From NCBI GenBank assembly GCA_023512835.1, contig CM042088.1, forward strand, positions 4,146,078 through 4,210,077: 64,000 bases of DNA. Direction: 5' to 3'. The translations under genes and the position numbers were made by a program. Positions 47,448 to 60,129 of this stretch are shown one piece after another (positions within the stretch are counted from its first letter, which is position 1; each line of letters begins with the position of its first letter). A model generated the notes under the pieces. That model saw only the letters and a program-made list of their open reading frames with translations. It searched no databases and was not told the origin of the DNA. The stretch comes from Taxillus chinensis. Its lineage: Eukaryota > Streptophyta > Magnoliopsida > Santalales > Loranthaceae.

Positions 47448-47460
47448 TCCTCCCCACCTT
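47448..47460 (-). other. Polypurine tract of the chromovirus
   Basis: The minus strand reads AAGGTGGGGAGGA directly before the LTR start, the primer for plus-strand DNA synthesis. A near copy with its flanking hairpin-like word GGAC....GTCC lies at 47729-47764, suggesting a local duplication. Confidence 0.75.
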
Positions 47461-47769
47461 AGGACTTTTCGTCCTCGAAAATAAAACACATGCCGAAAGG
47501 ACATAACAAAATTCAAGCTCAAGCACTGCACAACAACAAGACATAAACACATGATCATCAACATGATCACCAACCACACATGTGCAATGTAAATCACAAC
47601 AAGCCAAAAAGGCTCACAAGATCAACAACACCAAGCTAAACCACATCTCAAGCATAACCACATAAGGGTACAAAACATATGTAAAACGAATGCATAAAAT
47701 ATAACTCATACCTCAGGGAAGGTCCCCACATCCTCCCCACCTCAGGACTGATCGTCCTCGAATAGCTCA

Positions 47770-50277
47770 GGATGAAGAACCCGCATCTGGATCTCTTTCT
47801 CCCAAGTCTACTCCTCCATGCCTCGGTGTCGCCATAACACCCGGACTAGTAGGATCGTCTTGCCCTGCAAGATCTGCTCCCGCTTGTCCAAAATCTGTGT
47901 TGGCATCTCAACAACGACACCATCGTCAGCCAAGTCTATCTTGGGATAGTCCAGCACTTGAGAAGGATTTGAGTGATACCGCAAAAATACGCGATCACCC
48001 ACCTTAAACTGCAAAGGTCGACGCCTCTGATCCGTGTAGGACTTCTGCCTACTCTGCGCTGTCAACATACGTTGTCGAGTCAACTGCACTATCTCCGTGG
48101 TCTCTCGAACCATATCGGGGTCGAGAACTGCTGTCTCTCCTGTCTATGCCCAACACAAAGGTGACTTACAAGGCTGCCCATACAGCGCCTCATACGGAGC
48201 CATCCCAATCGTGGCCTGATAACTGTTGTTGTAAGAGAACTCCACCAACGGAAGGTGAGTCTCCAAACAACCTCCAAAAACTAGGACACAGGCACGCAAC
48301 ATATCCTCGAGCGTCTGAATCGTCCGCTCCGACTGACCATCCGTCTGCGGATGAAAGGCTATATTGAGGTTCACCCTGGTACCCAAAGCGTGCTGCAACT
48401 GTCTCCAAAACTGAGAGGTGAACTTAGCATCCCGATCAGATACAATAGACAATGGGACTCCATGCAACCGCACAATCACATCAAGATACCTCTGTCCCAA
48501 AGTCCTCACTGGGTCTGTCTCTCGAATCGGAATAAAATGCGCCGATTTGGTTAATGGGTCCACAATAACCCATATAGTGTCGTGTCCCTTGGAACGAGGA
48601 AGTCAGTGACAAAATCCATAGTTACGTGGTCCCATTTCCACTTTGGCACTGGCAATGACTGCAACTCACCAGCTGATCTCAAGTGCTCTGCCTTGACCTG
48701 CTGACAGGTCAAACACCTCCCCACATAATCAGCAACGACCTTCTTCAGGCCTAGCCACCAATACTGCCTCCTCACGGCATGGTATATCTTGGTCCGACCA
48801 GGATGTACAGCTAACCTTGACTGGTGAAATTCCCGAAGAACCTCCTCCTGAAGAGAAGTGGGAACTATCAGTCGACCCCTGTACCTCAATATATGCTCTG
48901 CATCTTCAGTCCAATCAGAAGATACCTGCCCAGTCTGAATCCTGTCCCTGATGACTTCACAGTCAACATCCCCCAGATAATCCTCTATGATCCGGTGCTG
49001 CAACTCTGGGACTGCTACAACAACACTGAGCATCCCTCGCTCATCACTGGTCACCATCTGCAACCTCATCGTTGCCAACTGTCCTATCATTTCCCATTCC
49101 TTAATGGCACAATGGGCTACCACGGCCCTGCTCTTCCTACTCAGAGCATCTACTACCACATTGCCCTTGCCAGGGGTATACAACATATCAAACTGAAACC
49201 GCTGCAAGTACTCCACCCACCGCCTCTACCTAAGGCTCAGGTCTCGCTGAGAAAGGATATACTGCAAGCTCTTTTGGTCTGTATATACCACAAATTTCTC
49301 CCCAAGGAGATAATGTTGCTAGCTCTTTAAAGCAAAGATCACTGCAGCCAACTCCAAATCATGCGTGGGATAGTTCTGCTCATGTGGTCTCAACTGTTTA
49401 GACCCATAAGCAATTACCTACCGAGTCTGCATCAACACACAACCAAGTCCCACTCTGGAAGCATCACAATACACCTCGAAAGGTACACCCTCCTGTGGAA
49501 GAATCAGGATAGGTGCTGAGGTCAATTGTGCCTTCAGCTCCATGAAAGCACTCTCACAAGCATCAGACCAAACAAAAGGAACTCCCTTCCTGGTCAAGTT
49601 CATCATCAGAGCTGCCAACCTGGAAAAATCCTCCACAAACCTTCGATAGTAGCCTGCTAAACCAAGGAAGTTACGAATCTCAAACACATTCGTGGGCCTC
49701 TTCCACGACATAACCGCCTCGATCTTCTCAGGATCCACTGTGATACCCTCCGAAGATACCACATGCCCCAAGAAGTGTACTGTTGCAACCAGAAGTCACA
49801 TTTCGTGAACTTCGCGTACAATTGATGCTCTCACAAGGTCTACAACACAATCTGCAAATGCTCCTCATGCTCCCTCTTGGTCGCTGAATAGACCAAAATA
49901 TCGTCGATGAACACCACAATGAACATATCTAAATATGGAGCAAACACCTGGTTCATCAATCCCATAAACATTGCTGGAGCATTTGTGAGCCCAAACGGCA
50001 TCACGAGCCACTCATAATGCCCATAACGACAACTGAACGCGGTCTTAGGGATATCTGCCTCCCTAACCCTCAACTGATGGTATCCAGATCTCAAGTCTAT
50101 CTTAAAAAACCATCTCGCACCTCGAAACTGATTAAACAGATCATCGATCCTCGACAATGGATACCTGTTCTTCACAGTCACATGGTTCAACTTTTGGTAG
50201 TTTATACACAGCCGAAGCGAACCATCCACCTTCTTGGCGAACAACACTGGAACGCCCCATGGTGAGCTACTCCGCAT
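47770..50277 (-). pseudogene. Ty3 chromovirus pol: RT, RNase H, integrase, chromodomain-like tail
   Basis: From right to left: RT with [24 protein letters not shown] and the catalytic FIDDILVYS (50277-49840); RNase H with [16 protein letters not shown] (49771-49418 onward); integrase with HHCC (HPGRTKIYHAV, CLTCQQVKAEH) and DDE motifs (TMDFVTDF, SDRDAKFTSQFW, HPQTDGQSERTIQ) at 49216-48144; then KVGDRVFLR and a chromodomain-like segment (VRVLWRHRGMEE) at 48113-47808. Stops and frameshifts separate the frames. Zinc knuckle and aspartic protease are missing: gag runs straight into RT near 50270. Confidence 0.88.
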
Positions 50278-52633
50278 GATCCTGACCTCGCTTAATAATG
50301 AGTGCCTTGTCGACCGCCTCCCTGTAGATGGTCAACTGCATCGGTTCCAGCTTGTTTTTCAGAGATGGCCTCAAGCCCTGAATAAAATCCCGCATCTTAT
50401 GGGTTTCCTTCTCCCAAGCCTCAAGAGGAAACCGCCCTAAATCTGTGAAGGCTTGCACATACTCACCCACTAACCCGTATAAATTGTGTCTATAGGTTTT
50501 GCAGCAAGTGCACTGGTCAAGTAATAAAATGGAGTATTAAGACTCCGGTTGTCGAACCCACAGGGAGGTAGCTAATGCTGTTAAGCAGCAAACACTAAGC
50601 TAATAAGTTGATTTTATGTCTGGACAATTGATTTTTGTTGTACAAATAGTTTGAACGAAAAATGATTAAATCAGAATGTTGGCAAGCTATTGGTATAGAA
50701 ATTTCAGTGATTAAGGATCTAGGGTCACAATGTTTACCACCCAATCGATTGTAATAGTCTGGTTATGGCTCTTGTTCTTGATTTATGTTCTAGTTCATGT
50801 TCATGTTGATTATCTCCTACCTATCTTACATTTGGTCCATGCTAAGATAGATTTAAGGCTTTTATCCCATTTGGTCCATGTGAATAAAAGTGATCAAGGT
50901 AGATAAACAATCTAATAGTTGCAGACTTGGTCCATCATGCAATATTAAATCTAATTCACTAGTGTTCCACCCTAGACGAGGGCTAAGATTACCTAATTAT
51001 GCATAAACTAGGCATTTCCATTCAAGCAAGTGAATTAAACAAGAACTGAATTCTATTTTATTGAACAACCATAACCAAACTGAATACAATTTATTGGGGG
51101 CTACATTGCTCCCCTAGACTAATAAAACTACTCCATAATCATGACAAAAGCAATAAAAATTACAAGAAAGAACATGATTATAGTACCAGGACAATAAAGG
51201 AAGACCCCAAGATGAACCAGGACTCCAGCCTCCAAAGACTCCGGCGTCTGCTGCCCAAAATCACTCCGTGCCAAGGACAATCCGATCTTTTAGCAACGGC
51301 TACAGCTCTTTTCAGAACTCAGATCAGATTCTCCCACTCAAGATGATTTACATTGCCTCCCAAGCCCCCTATTTATAGGATTTAGTGGGCCAAATTAGGG
51401 TTACAAAAAGTGTGCCCTAATTATAAATGTGCGCTGACCAAAACGACGTCGTTTTGGTTAGTGACACTATTCGACGTTCTAGGCGAAATAAAACTCAAAC
51501 TACACCAAATTTGACCCCAGTTCTTTAGAGGAAAATGATTAAAACAACAAAACACATCATTTGGAGCTCAAAAATGCCTACACGCGAGAATGAACGTGAG
51601 AAGACCCTTTTCACGTGCAGCTCCAATTCGACTCAAATTTGCTCCAAAGCTTCCTCTTGAGTTGTAGGAGGCATCCATGCAATAAAATCCTTGCACGTGA
51701 GAATGCACGTGAGAAAGCCTTTTCACGTGCACCTTGATTTTGCCTTCATTTTGTTTCTATCTTCTTCCTATAGCTTCCTCTTGAGTGTATGGAGTGATCT
51801 AGCCAAAGTGTGTGGGAAAAGGTTGCTCCAAAACCTGCCAAAAACACTCAAAAAGTACCACTATACACCAAACAGGGTCTTCCTAGGGGTTAGAGCAAAT
51901 ATGTGTAAAATATCATGCAAATAGGTACAAAACATACGCTAAAACACCCTATATAAGCTCTAGGATAACGGCATAAATGCACGTTATCACCCACTATCTG
52001 GCTACTCTGCTGAAGCTCATAATACTCTCTCCGTCGGGCATACTGTACTGAGCTGGGAAAATACTCCCCGAAGAAGTGCTCCACAAACTCCCTCCAGCCC
52101 ATATGACTACCATGGACAGCTCTAGTGGACTCCCACGACGTACGTGGGATACCCAACAGATAGTGTGTCGCCACTCGCCCCCGCTCCTCATCTGGGACTC
52201 CAATCATCTCAAAGATGTCCTCTGTCCACCTAATCCAGTCCTCGGCTGCCTCTGGCCGTGAACCATCCTCAAAAGTCCTAGGTGCATGTTTCAAAAACTG
52301 TGCAGCCCAGTCTACTCCTCGTCGTGCTGGCTCTATCACGACCTCCTGCTGGTGCACATCCTGCACCACCCTCGCCTCCTGCTGCTAAGGCTATGGCGGC
52401 TACTGAGGCTGCTGCTGCCTCTTCAGCTCATCCACCTCTCTAGCCATATCCCTCATCAAGCCCTGCATACCCTGCATGGCCTCTTGCAACTAAATCAGCA
52501 CCTAAGCCAAATCAGGTCCCACAACGGGAGCTGACGACCTCTGCTGCGGGCTCTGCTGCCCCTAGTGCCCTGACTCTATTGTGGGCTCCTTTGCCTAGCC
52601 CTGGCCTCGGACAACTCTCCTCGGTGGTGCCAT
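50267..52633 (-). pseudogene. Ty3 gag, split by a solo LTR
   Basis: Gag starts at ATG 52633-52631 (MAPPRR) and includes a region of about 130 codons open at 52369-51995 (HAPRTFEDGSRPEAAEDWI, EFFGEYFP-like EHFFGEYFPSS), the Ty3 retrotransposon gag fold. The solo LTR 50471-51989 then interrupts it, and it resumes at 50465 with YVQAFTDLGRFPLEAWEKE. It ends close to 50267 without a CCHC zinc knuckle. Several stops lie in the N-terminal glutamine-rich part. Confidence 0.82.
50471..51989 (-). mobile_element. Solo LTR inside gag, 1519 bp
   Basis: On the minus strand it begins TGATAACGTGCATTTATGCC and ends TATACGGGTTA. CCCAC flanks it directly on both sides (50466-50470, 51990-51994); the next two bases also agree. 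It removes neither side of gag, so it is a clean insertion followed by LTR-LTR recombination. It belongs to a different LTR family from those at 39605 and 40324. Confidence 0.82.
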
Positions 52634-53115
52634 CACACTGGCTACAACAACAAACAACAAACGATCAACACTAGCACTGCTAGCATAAACAACCATCAAA
52701 GGCACAAATCAACTCGTAGGTTCTCACGACACGACCCATAGGTCCACAACCATGCATATAGCATTGTGTCCCCCTGAGGGTACACCACATGACCCCTAGG
52801 TCCACAACCATGCATATAGCATCGTGTTACCCCTCAAGGTACACCATACGCAAGTCCTGGCTCTCACGGCCACATGCCATCCAGGCACCACATACAAGCA
52901 CATCACACACAAAGACAATCTAGTGCCCTATATGCACACAATCATACCACTAGAAATGCATCCATTCCTACATATGCTCCTAGGATGATCTAATTGACAC
53001 CAACATAACCTAGAATACATGTAAGGACTGCGTTGATTAGGCGCCCTCCCTACAGTTTTCCAAGGCACATGGAATCAATTAACCACCCCTCACTAACCTA
53101 CGTCCGCTAGACCAT

Positions 53116-53127
53116 GCTCTGATACCA
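53116..53127 (-). other. Primer binding site (initiator tRNA-Met)
   Basis: The minus strand reads TGGTATCAGAGC three bases after the end of the 5' LTR. This is the standard primer site of many plant Ty3 and Copia elements. Confidence 0.88.
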
Positions 53128-53130
53128 ACT

Positions 53131-54585
53131 TGTCACGCCCCCTAATTCCAGGGAACCCGGAACTAGGAACATGACTTCCCCTTACCCGCACCCGAAAGGT
53201 CAAGGGGTTGGTGACTAGCACCAATAGAGACTACACCGCGGGTGCTGTCTCAATCATGCAACCTTGTACAGTCATACATCAAGGGTAATCCTGTACTTTC
53301 CCATATATCATCATGCATACAATAAGTCAAACAGTCATACAGACATCACATCACAAATAATATGCAAATACAACTGTCCATGGACCCATGTCCGGGTATC
53401 ATACAAAACAATACAGAATACAATACTGTATCATACATCAGAGTAGTGGGCACGTCCTCCTGGAAGAAAGTCCTCCACTAGTCTCAGGCCACACCTAAAA
53501 AAGGTAAACAACAAGTAGGGGTAAGCGACAAGCTCAGTAGGTGACCCCAATACTCCACATTATGCAAACATATAAGTCTATACTACATACTTTGTGTACC
53601 CGTGCACTGTGTAGTGTGCATAATCATCAGGACTCAGCCTACAAACAAACATCAGGACCCAACTTGCTCACACAGGATAGTTTGTCCATGATCCTCCATG
53701 GGATCCTAACTCAGGGCACTCAGCTCTAGCTCCACGAGCTCAACGGCTCACGAGCTTAACAGCTCAACACAATCCTCAACGGGATTTCAACTCAGGGCAC
53801 TCAGCCCTTCTACAGTGCTATATGCCCAGACATAGTGCCACACAGGCCTGCCATCGGCGCATATGCCTGCCCCGTCAACCACATAGCATCATCTGTGCTT
53901 CACGGTGAGAACCCAACAAGTCATAGAGCCCAAGCTCCAATTCCTCAAACCAACATACCAACACCAATATGGCATTAAGGTTCACCATACTCCCTTTATA
54001 ACTAAAGCCAGTCTTCATAAATCGATCATCATTCCTTGACCAAGGAAGGAGATACTCATAGGAGTTTCTTTTTTTGGAATAAGAAGTCCCGGCATTGGGT
54101 CTCTATATCATAACTATGATAATATGATTTTTGGGATTTTTCTGAGATGTCTAACCCCACTTTCCAAAAATCCACCTCTACGAAAAACTGGATTTTTCTG
54201 AGATTTTACACTAAATCCCAATTTTCACATTTTGAAAGAGTGGGAATTTATTTTTACAGTATTTTTCTTTGAATCGAAATGGGGGGTATTTCATTATTTA
54301 CATTGTAATTTAAGTATAGTACTTAAATGTGGAGAGGTATAATGGTTACAATGTAAATGGTCCAGTCCAGTCAAACTGGAACTGCACTGTCCAACTGCTC
54401 GAGACACTTCTCGAAGCTGCTTACTCGAGACTGCTCGAAACACCTGCTCGATGCTCCTTGCTCGAAGCCTCTACTCGAGACACTTGCTCGAGGCTATATT
54501 CTGCTCGACGCTCCCTCCTTGAGGCCTCCGCTCGAGATTGCTCGAAGCTAGCCTCTTGCAGTTCCCCAGTCACGAACTGCCGCAG
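53131..54585 (-). repeat. 5' LTR piece of the chromovirus
   Basis: The left edge TGTCACGCCCCCTAATTCC is complete, next to the primer site. It runs right through the CTCGAGACTGCTCGAAAC-type tandem units (54390-54545) and stops matching the other LTR after about 54545. By 54590 the sequence is Copia gag. Confidence 0.83.
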
Positions 54586-54852
54586 TTAAAGCCAAAAACT
54601 GTAGCACCCAAAAAGAAAGGAAAGGCTAAGGCTGACGCATCTAGGGCTAAGAGCGCGTCACCCAAACGCAATGGATTAGGCCACAGGGAACAGAGTAGAA
54701 AGTCTGTAAAATCTAAGAGACCTGTATCCCCTGTTTATACTTCGCATTATAATGTCTGTTCCATTTGTAGGGAAATGGGTCATTATCACTATGAATGTTG
54801 GAGTTTATCTGATAACTGGCTTTGTAATCAAATTCGTACCAATAAAGATTAG
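54586..54852 (+). pseudogene. Copia gag C-terminal fragment with zinc knuckle
   Basis: A lysine-rich stretch is followed by CSICREMGHYHYEC, which fits the nucleocapsid pattern C-x2-C-x4-H-x4-C. The frame ends in TAG at 54850-54852. The N-terminal gag part is lost at the junction with the Ty3 LTR. Confidence 0.85.
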
Positions 54853-55094
54853 TTTAATAAAAAGGGTTCTTCGAGCAAAACAAAATCTAAACCACAAAGG
54901 AGTGTCTCTCCCAAGAAAACCCAAATAAAAGAGGCAGCTGAAACTAACAAGTTAAAGTCAACTTGGAGAGCTAAAAGTCCTAGTAAAATCAAATCCAAAC
55001 TGTTGACATTACTGCTGCTCTCTCTAACCGCCCGAAACAAGTTTGGGCACCAAAAGTGTAAACTATTGTCTTTCAGGAGCATCTCTGGAATGCA

Positions 55095-58000
55095 TTGCCA
55101 GATCACTTGAAGTTAAAGATCAATCAAAGCAAGTGGATTCTTGATAGTGGATGCTCCGGACATATGACGGGTGATCAGACTCTGCTTGTAGAAGTTAATG
55201 AAAAACGAGGTCCATCTGTTTCATATGGTGACAACAGCAAAGGTAAGACTGTCGGGTATGGCACTTTAACTAACGACTGTGTATCAATCACTAGAGTTGC
55301 ATTAGTCGAAGGTTTAAAGCATAATTTGCTAAGTGTCAGTAATTTATGTGACAAAGGATTTACTGTTTCCTTTATTTCCAACACCTGCACAGTAAGAGAA
55401 AACTTATCCGGAGATGTTAAGTTATCCGGATCAAGAGATGGGGACATATACTCAGTGGTCTTAAGAAATAATTCTTCTGACCCTATATGCTTCCTCACTA
55501 AAGCTTCAGATGAAGATAGTTGGTTATGGCACAAACGATGCGCACATTTAAACTTTAAGACATTGTCTAAATTAGCATCACTTGATCTTGTCGCTGGTCT
55601 ACCTAAGCTCAAATTCTCCAGAGACACTCTCTGTCGAGAATGCCAACTGGGCAAACAGACCAAACATATCTTTAAGAGCAAATCAGTTAATTCAATAACT
55701 GCTCCTCTACAACTTCTTCATATGGACCTCTGTGGTTCTACTTCTGTTCCTTCTCTGGCTGGTGCGAGATATACCCTTGTGGTTATCGATGATTTCACCA
55801 GATACACATGGGTGATGTTCCTGAAATCAAAGGATCAAACTTTTGAGCATCTTGTAGATCTTTTCAACCGGATAAGCAACTCACAAGGTCTGAGCATAAA
55901 GTGCATCAGGAGTGATCATGGTACAGAATTTGATTTTTTAGAAATGAGATCATATTGTTCTGAACAGGGCATACAACATGACTTCTCTGTGCCCAGAACT
56001 CCACAACAAATGGGGTAGCTGAGCGCAAGAATCGTACCTTAGTTGAGGCTGGTAGATCAATGTTAGCAGGGGCAACGCTTCCTCTCGCCTATGGGTCAAG
56101 TCGTGTCCACCGCTCGCTATGTTTTAAACGGAACTCTAATAAATAAATCTACCATGAAAACACCCTATGAGATGTGGAGAGGACGAAAACCTTCAATTTC
56201 ACATTTCAGAGCTTTTGGGTGTACTTGCTACATATTGATAAATGGCAAAGAGACCCGGAATAAAGTTGAACCAAAATCTGATGATGGGATTTTTGTCGGG
56301 TACTCATTACATAGCAAGGCTTATCGGGTCTTCAATAGAAAACTTTTTAAAGTTGAAGAATCTATCCATGTGACTTTTGATGAAGCTAATCCTAATTGGT
56401 CAAAAGTTACTTCTTCAAGTTCTAATGTGCAGGTCCTGGACAGCAACATCGATTATTCAAAGTTTATGAATGTTCCTGTTACACATTCTGACCAACCACG
56501 TGGCATCAGCGAGGCACAAAGAAATTATATGGATGATGCTACGGATGACTCAGACTCAGGACTACCATTAAGCTCCGGACATACTCCTACGGATACCCAA
56601 TATTCCGGAGCACCTTCAAGTCCGTCCAGACCGTTAACACCGAAAGAAACAGTGTTGAAGAACCACCTAGTTCTACCGTACCTTCTAATACGGAAACATC
56701 TAGTCCGGACGAAGCTCAACCAGCAGATACACCTGTACCACCTAATCTGGCAGAGCTTCAAATTGTTCAAGATCATCCATCACATGCACAGAATTACAGA
56801 TGGACCCGAAACCATCCCTCAGATCAAGTGATTGGTGATCCTACTGTTGGTGTAAGAACAAGAGCGACCACCTCCAACATGAGTCTTTACTCGTGTTTTC
56901 TATCTCAAATAGAACCAAAGGTGGCAAATGAAGCTCTTCAGATTCGAATTGGATAGAAGCCATGCAAGAAGAGGCTGAATCAATTTAAGAGAAATAATGT
57001 GTGGACTTTAATACCAAGGCCTAAGTCTCGGCAAGTCATTGGAGTTAAATGGGTGTTCGGAACAAGCTTGATATGGATGGAATAGTAATCCTGAACAAAG
57101 CGCTGGTAGCCAAAGGATATCGTCAAGAAGAAGGAATAGACTATGATGAGACCTTTGCTCCAGGGCAAGACTTGAGGCAATCCGAATGTTTCGGCTTATG
57201 CTTCATATGAAAACTTCATAGTTTATCAAATGGACGTCAAGAGCGCATTCCTGAATGGAGATCTTCAAGAGGAGGTTTACGTAGAACAACCTCCCGGTTT
57301 CATTGAACCTAAAGCAGGACATCTAGTCTACAAACTTCGGAAAGCTTTATATAGTTTGAAGCAAGCTCCAAGAGCCTGGTACGACACACTGTCAGAATTC
57401 CTACTTGCTCACAACTTCCAAAAAGGGAAGATAGACACCACCTTATTTCTACGAAAAGAGAAAGGACACACTCTGATCGTACAGATATACGTGGATGATA
57501 TCATTTTCGGATCAACGAATCCGAAGCTTTGTGAAGAGTTTGCTAAGTTGATGATAGGCAAGTTTGAGATGAGCATGATGGGAGAACTGTCTTACTTCCT
57601 CGGAATAGAAGTTAAACAATTGAAGGAAGGAATCTTCATTAATCAAGCTAAGTACACTCGCGATCTTATTAAGAAGTTTGGTATGGAAGGTTCATCTCCC
57701 ATCAAAACTCCCATGCCTGTCAGTGCCAAGTTAGATCCTGATGTGGACGGCATATCAGTAAATGTGACTGACTACAGAGGGATGATAGGATCCTTGTTGT
57801 ATCTTACAGCAAGTCGCCCAGACATTATGTTTGCAACTTGCATCTGTGCACGATATCAGGTGAATCCCAAGGAGTCACATATGCTTCATGTTAAACGGAT
57901 ATTAAGGTATCTCAAGGGAACGATGAATTTGGGACTCTGGTACCCAAAGGAGTCCAATTTTATCTTATCCGGATACTTTGATGCCACTTCGCTGGATGTC

Positions 58001-58436
58001 GCATCGACAGGAAGAGCACAAGTGGTACGTGTCAGTTTTTTGGAAATAGATTAATTTCATGGTTTAGTAAGAAGCAGAATTCCGTATTAACTCTCTCTCT
58101 CGAGGCGGAATATATAGCTGTTGGGAAGCGCTGCGCGCAGACACTACTTGGATGCAAAGTCAACTTACCGACTACGGTTTCAACATGTCATCTATTCCAC
58201 TCTACTGCGACAACACTAGTGCAATTGCTATCAGCAACAATCCTGTCATGCACCCTAAGACGAAGCATATTGAGGTCAGGTATCACTTCATACGCGACCA
58301 TGTTCTCAAAAATCACATTTCCCTGGAACATGTTGCTACTGAAGATCAACTAGCAGACATACTTACAAAGCCCCTACCTGATGTAAGATTCTCTGAACTA
58401 CTCATCCGATTAGGTATGCTTGACTTCTCTGCATAG
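55095..58436 (+). pseudogene. Copia pol: protease, integrase, RT, RNase H
   Basis: The protease active site shows as WILDSGCSGHMTG (from about 55131). The pre-integrase zinc region is LWHKRCAHLN with CRECQLGKQ. The integrase core shows MDLCGST, VVIDDFTRY, RSDHGTEF; a one-base loss near 56008 shifts the frame just at PQQ-NGVAER, and another indel lies near 56085. A middle frame (56091-56831) continues the integrase end. RT is clear at 57230-58054 with MDVKSAFLNGDL and YVDD at 57488-57499. RNase H finishes at 58152-58436 with YCDNTSAIAI and ADILTKPLP. At least four frameshifts separate the pieces. Confidence 0.9.
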
Positions 58437-60129
58437 TTTCACATTTAAATTACTCAACAGTATACTTACTATCAGAACATACATTGTGCTTTTAGTGGAA
58501 GTAGACGATACATATTGTTTTTTAATGCTGATCATACTTACTGATTAACGGCTTCATGCTTCTGATATTAATATCAACTTCATATTGGGAGGATGCTTGC
58601 GTTTCCCGACTGAAGTCGTTTAAGCAAACATGATTAAAGTTTATATGATTAACATCATTCTGGTTTCATGATCTTAATTTCCACTGATCACCACATGACA
58701 AAAGCCTGTTCATTTAGATTACTCTATTAACATGTATCGTTGAAGAAATGAAATGGGTTAGCTTGGAATGCCTGGTGGATGAATACTCAATCGACTGATC
58801 GATCACCAAGTATAGTATCCTAAAAGATAGACAGTGCTGAATTTCTATAAGTCGGAAAGGTCTACCGAGAGGATTGCACAATCAACGGGGGAGAAAATGC
58901 TTTAAATTATTCGAGTAATACCCCCCGTATATGTCTCATGACCTCTTTCCTGGCTGTCTATTTGAGGGGGAGCCTTTCATTGAGAGGATCAAATGATCTA
59001 CGGGGGAGCTAAAGCTTCATATATTACCTCAGTAATGACCCCCTAATATGTCTCGGATACTCTCTCCTCTAAACCTTTACTTCCGGATCTGACTGGACAT
59101 GCGTTGTTGAAACGGAATTGAGGCATGCTTGGTTGTTTTTCTTTTCTTCAACCATGCATTTTAATCGGATAATCAATTGCTTGCATTTGACATGTGTCCG
59201 CTTCCTCATTTTTCACTCATGAATCCTAGTTTGGTCAAATCATATGATTTTTAATTAATCTTAGCTACGTCGTTCAGCAGGACGGTTTTGCTATGTTGAC
59301 CTATATGAACTTGTGTATTTATTATTTGACATATGTCCTGATTCAGTCACATTGATCATTCTCTCGTCTGTATATGTCTATTTCATTCTTTGTAATGCAT
59401 AAGTTCTGCTACTCATTAGTTCGGATTATACAACTCCTCACTGACTATTTTCTCCTAATCCGTACTAATCCTTACCTGTTAAGCTTTTGTACTCTTAGCT
59501 TATCTTTGTGAAGCTACAGGTTCTAAGTTTCTTTGCATTCTTATCAATAAATCCAGTCCATAGTCTTGGATTTGAGGTGTTGTGGTACTTCTCTTCTCTT
59601 CGACTTATTGACAAGCAAAGGAATCTACTTTTCTCTCACTGCACTCTGTTACTACGGACATGGTCTACTTTTCATCCGGATACTCGTCACACGACTATCG
59701 TTAATTCCGGATGATTGTCGGTTCATTCCTCCGGACTCCAGACACTGTCAAATTGCGACAATCCATGTCTTCTTTAATATCGCGTGCTTTTGAGGAGGAA
59801 TCATGATGATTCATTAAATACATATCTCGGGATTCCCACACTTCTCCGGAAGGCGAACAGCTGTTACCCTTATTTGGTCATGCCGCCTCCACGTCATCTT
59901 TTAATTTGGAGGCGCATCGATATCAAGACTAATGACATCAGCCTGTCAAGCGGTTCACTGTTTCACTCGCCAAATTCCTAGACCCGCTGACATTTACGGA
60001 CTCGGTCTTATATATTCTGGTAATTCCTGCGAAGCACGAGCGTTACCCTTTTCAAATCCTTAAACCTCTCGTTGCTCCTTCGATCCCCAAGACCTCACCT
60101 TTCCTCTCGCCCTTCAACTTTCATCTACA
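58437..60129 (+). other. Non-coding region between Copia pol and the extra gene
   Basis: No coding frame. Three polypurine motifs occur within 125 bases: ACGGGGGAG at 58885-58893, GAGGGGGAG at 58964-58972 and ACGGGGGAG at 59000-59008. Repeated polypurine motifs of this kind are described for Sirevirus genomes. The part 59500-60129 is presumably the leader of the downstream gene. Confidence 0.7.

Larger units (their letters stand above)
45938..54585 (-). mobile_element. Tekay-like chromovirus (Ty3) with truncated LTRs
   Basis: A minus-strand element: 5' LTR piece 53131-54585, primer binding site 53116-53127, gag, pol with a chromodomain-like tail, polypurine tract 47448-47460 and 3' LTR piece 45938-47447. 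The primer site reads TGGTATCAGAGC on the minus strand, the complement of initiator tRNA-Met. The 3' LTR piece has lost about 600 bases at its left side. The 5' LTR piece has lost its right side, about 900 bases. Both breaks abut Copia sequence in opposite orientations. Confidence 0.85.
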
